Below, one piece after another: positions 63,832-64,000 of a stretch of DNA of 64,000 nucleotides (its first letter is position 1; every line of letters begins with the position of its first letter). The DNA comes from Chitinivorax sp. B (lineage in GTDB: Bacteria > Pseudomonadota > Gammaproteobacteria > Burkholderiales > SCOH01): NCBI RefSeq assembly GCF_005503445.1, contig NZ_SCOH01000003.1, forward strand, positions 1 through 64,000. Direction: 5' to 3'. A model generated the notes under the pieces. It made no database searches, was not told the origin of the DNA, and was given only the letters and a program-made list of their open reading frames with translations. The position numbers were made by a program, and so were the translations under genes.

Positions 63832-64000
63832 ATGACCCGACCGATCTCACCTGGCGCGCGTTTCCGCCAGGCCGTCAACGACCACAAACCCCTGCAGGTG
63901 TTAGGTGCCATCAATGCTTATGCCGCCAAGTTGGCCGAACACAGCGGCGCAAAGGCGCTTTATGTTTCGGGTGGTGGCGTGGCAGCCAGCTCCTGCGGCA
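63832..64000 (+). CDS. prpB: 2-Methylisocitrate lyase PrpB (partial, runs off the window)
   Basis: The first 56 codons read [20 protein letters not shown], then [32 protein letters not shown], the N-terminus of 2-methylisocitrate lyase (isocitrate lyase superfamily). It splits 2-methylisocitrate into pyruvate and succinate in the methylcitrate cycle of propionate breakdown. AAAGGAGA stands 7 bases before the ATG. The start of the gene is controlled by the sigma54 promoter and PrpR; the rest lies beyond base 64000. Confidence 0.9.
   Translation, partial: MTRPISPGARFRQAVNDHKPLQVLGAINAYAAKLAEHSGAKALYVSGGGVAASSCG

Overview
The window reads as chromosomal DNA of a betaproteobacterium. The gene set and order (rpoE-rseA-rseB-rseC-mucD, then a DUF836 gene, lepA-lepB-DUF4845-rnc-era-recO-pdxJ-acpS-nagZ; glyA; nrdR; ribH-nusB; cysI followed by DUF934) fit Burkholderiales/Neisseriales. 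A PEP-CTERM protein, a secreted lipase with its foldase and a secreted GH16 glucanase suggest an environmental, polymer-degrading species. The species cannot be fixed from the sequence alone.

Left end (1-4.3 kb): a strong terminator, a decayed IS5-family element with both inverted repeats still readable, more insertion-sequence debris, then a secreted cyclohexadienyl dehydratase/chorismate mutase fusion and a 1-Cys peroxiredoxin. At 4.3-10.2 kb lies a sulfur block: sulfate-binding protein, O-acetylhomoserine sulfhydrylase, an EI24/CysZ-like membrane protein, siroheme sulfite reductase and DUF934. At 10.4-17.3 kb is amino-acid degradation: L-serine deaminase behind a structured leader, glycerate kinase, and a three-gene lysine catabolic operon (DUF1338 2-oxoadipate dioxygenase-like, lysine/saccharopine dehydrogenase-like, ALDH7-type aminoadipate semialdehyde dehydrogenase). 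A decayed fragment of a second ALDH7 lies 1 kb further on.

The middle (17.5-28.3 kb) holds a PEP-CTERM protein, DUF3606, lipase plus foldase, MltB, VanZ, ferredoxin, GluQ with three tandem tRNA-Glu genes, glyA, a lipoprotein aminopeptidase and nrdR. From 28.6 to 44.5 kb nearly everything is on the minus strand: the long housekeeping run from rpoE down to nagZ, preceded by ribD, ribE, a DinB gene and ribB fused to a degenerate GTP cyclohydrolase II domain. At 44.7-50.9 kb are an M48 peptidase and an RND efflux pair on the plus strand, followed by a small palindromic MITE-like element, nusB and ribH.

The right part (52.3-64 kb) carries a DMT exporter, MarC, PrmB, the GH16 enzyme with two beta-trefoil modules, an OB-fold stress protein, the threonine-to-glycine pair kbl-tdh, a 1-kb AT-rich gap holding an unassigned terminator and hairpin, a solute-binding gene broken by one amber codon, and PrpR facing prpB across a sigma54 promoter.

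Metabolic themes join up. Threonine (kbl-tdh), serine (sdaA), glycerate (glxK) and glycine (glyA) are linked; lysine would enter central metabolism through 2-oxoadipate; propionate would enter through the methylcitrate cycle. No clear phage, CRISPR or defence island was found. The most unusual items are the PheC-AroQ fusion, the compact lysine operon with its nearby ALDH7 fossil, the sdaA leader hairpin, the MITE-like palindrome, and the amber-interrupted binding protein.
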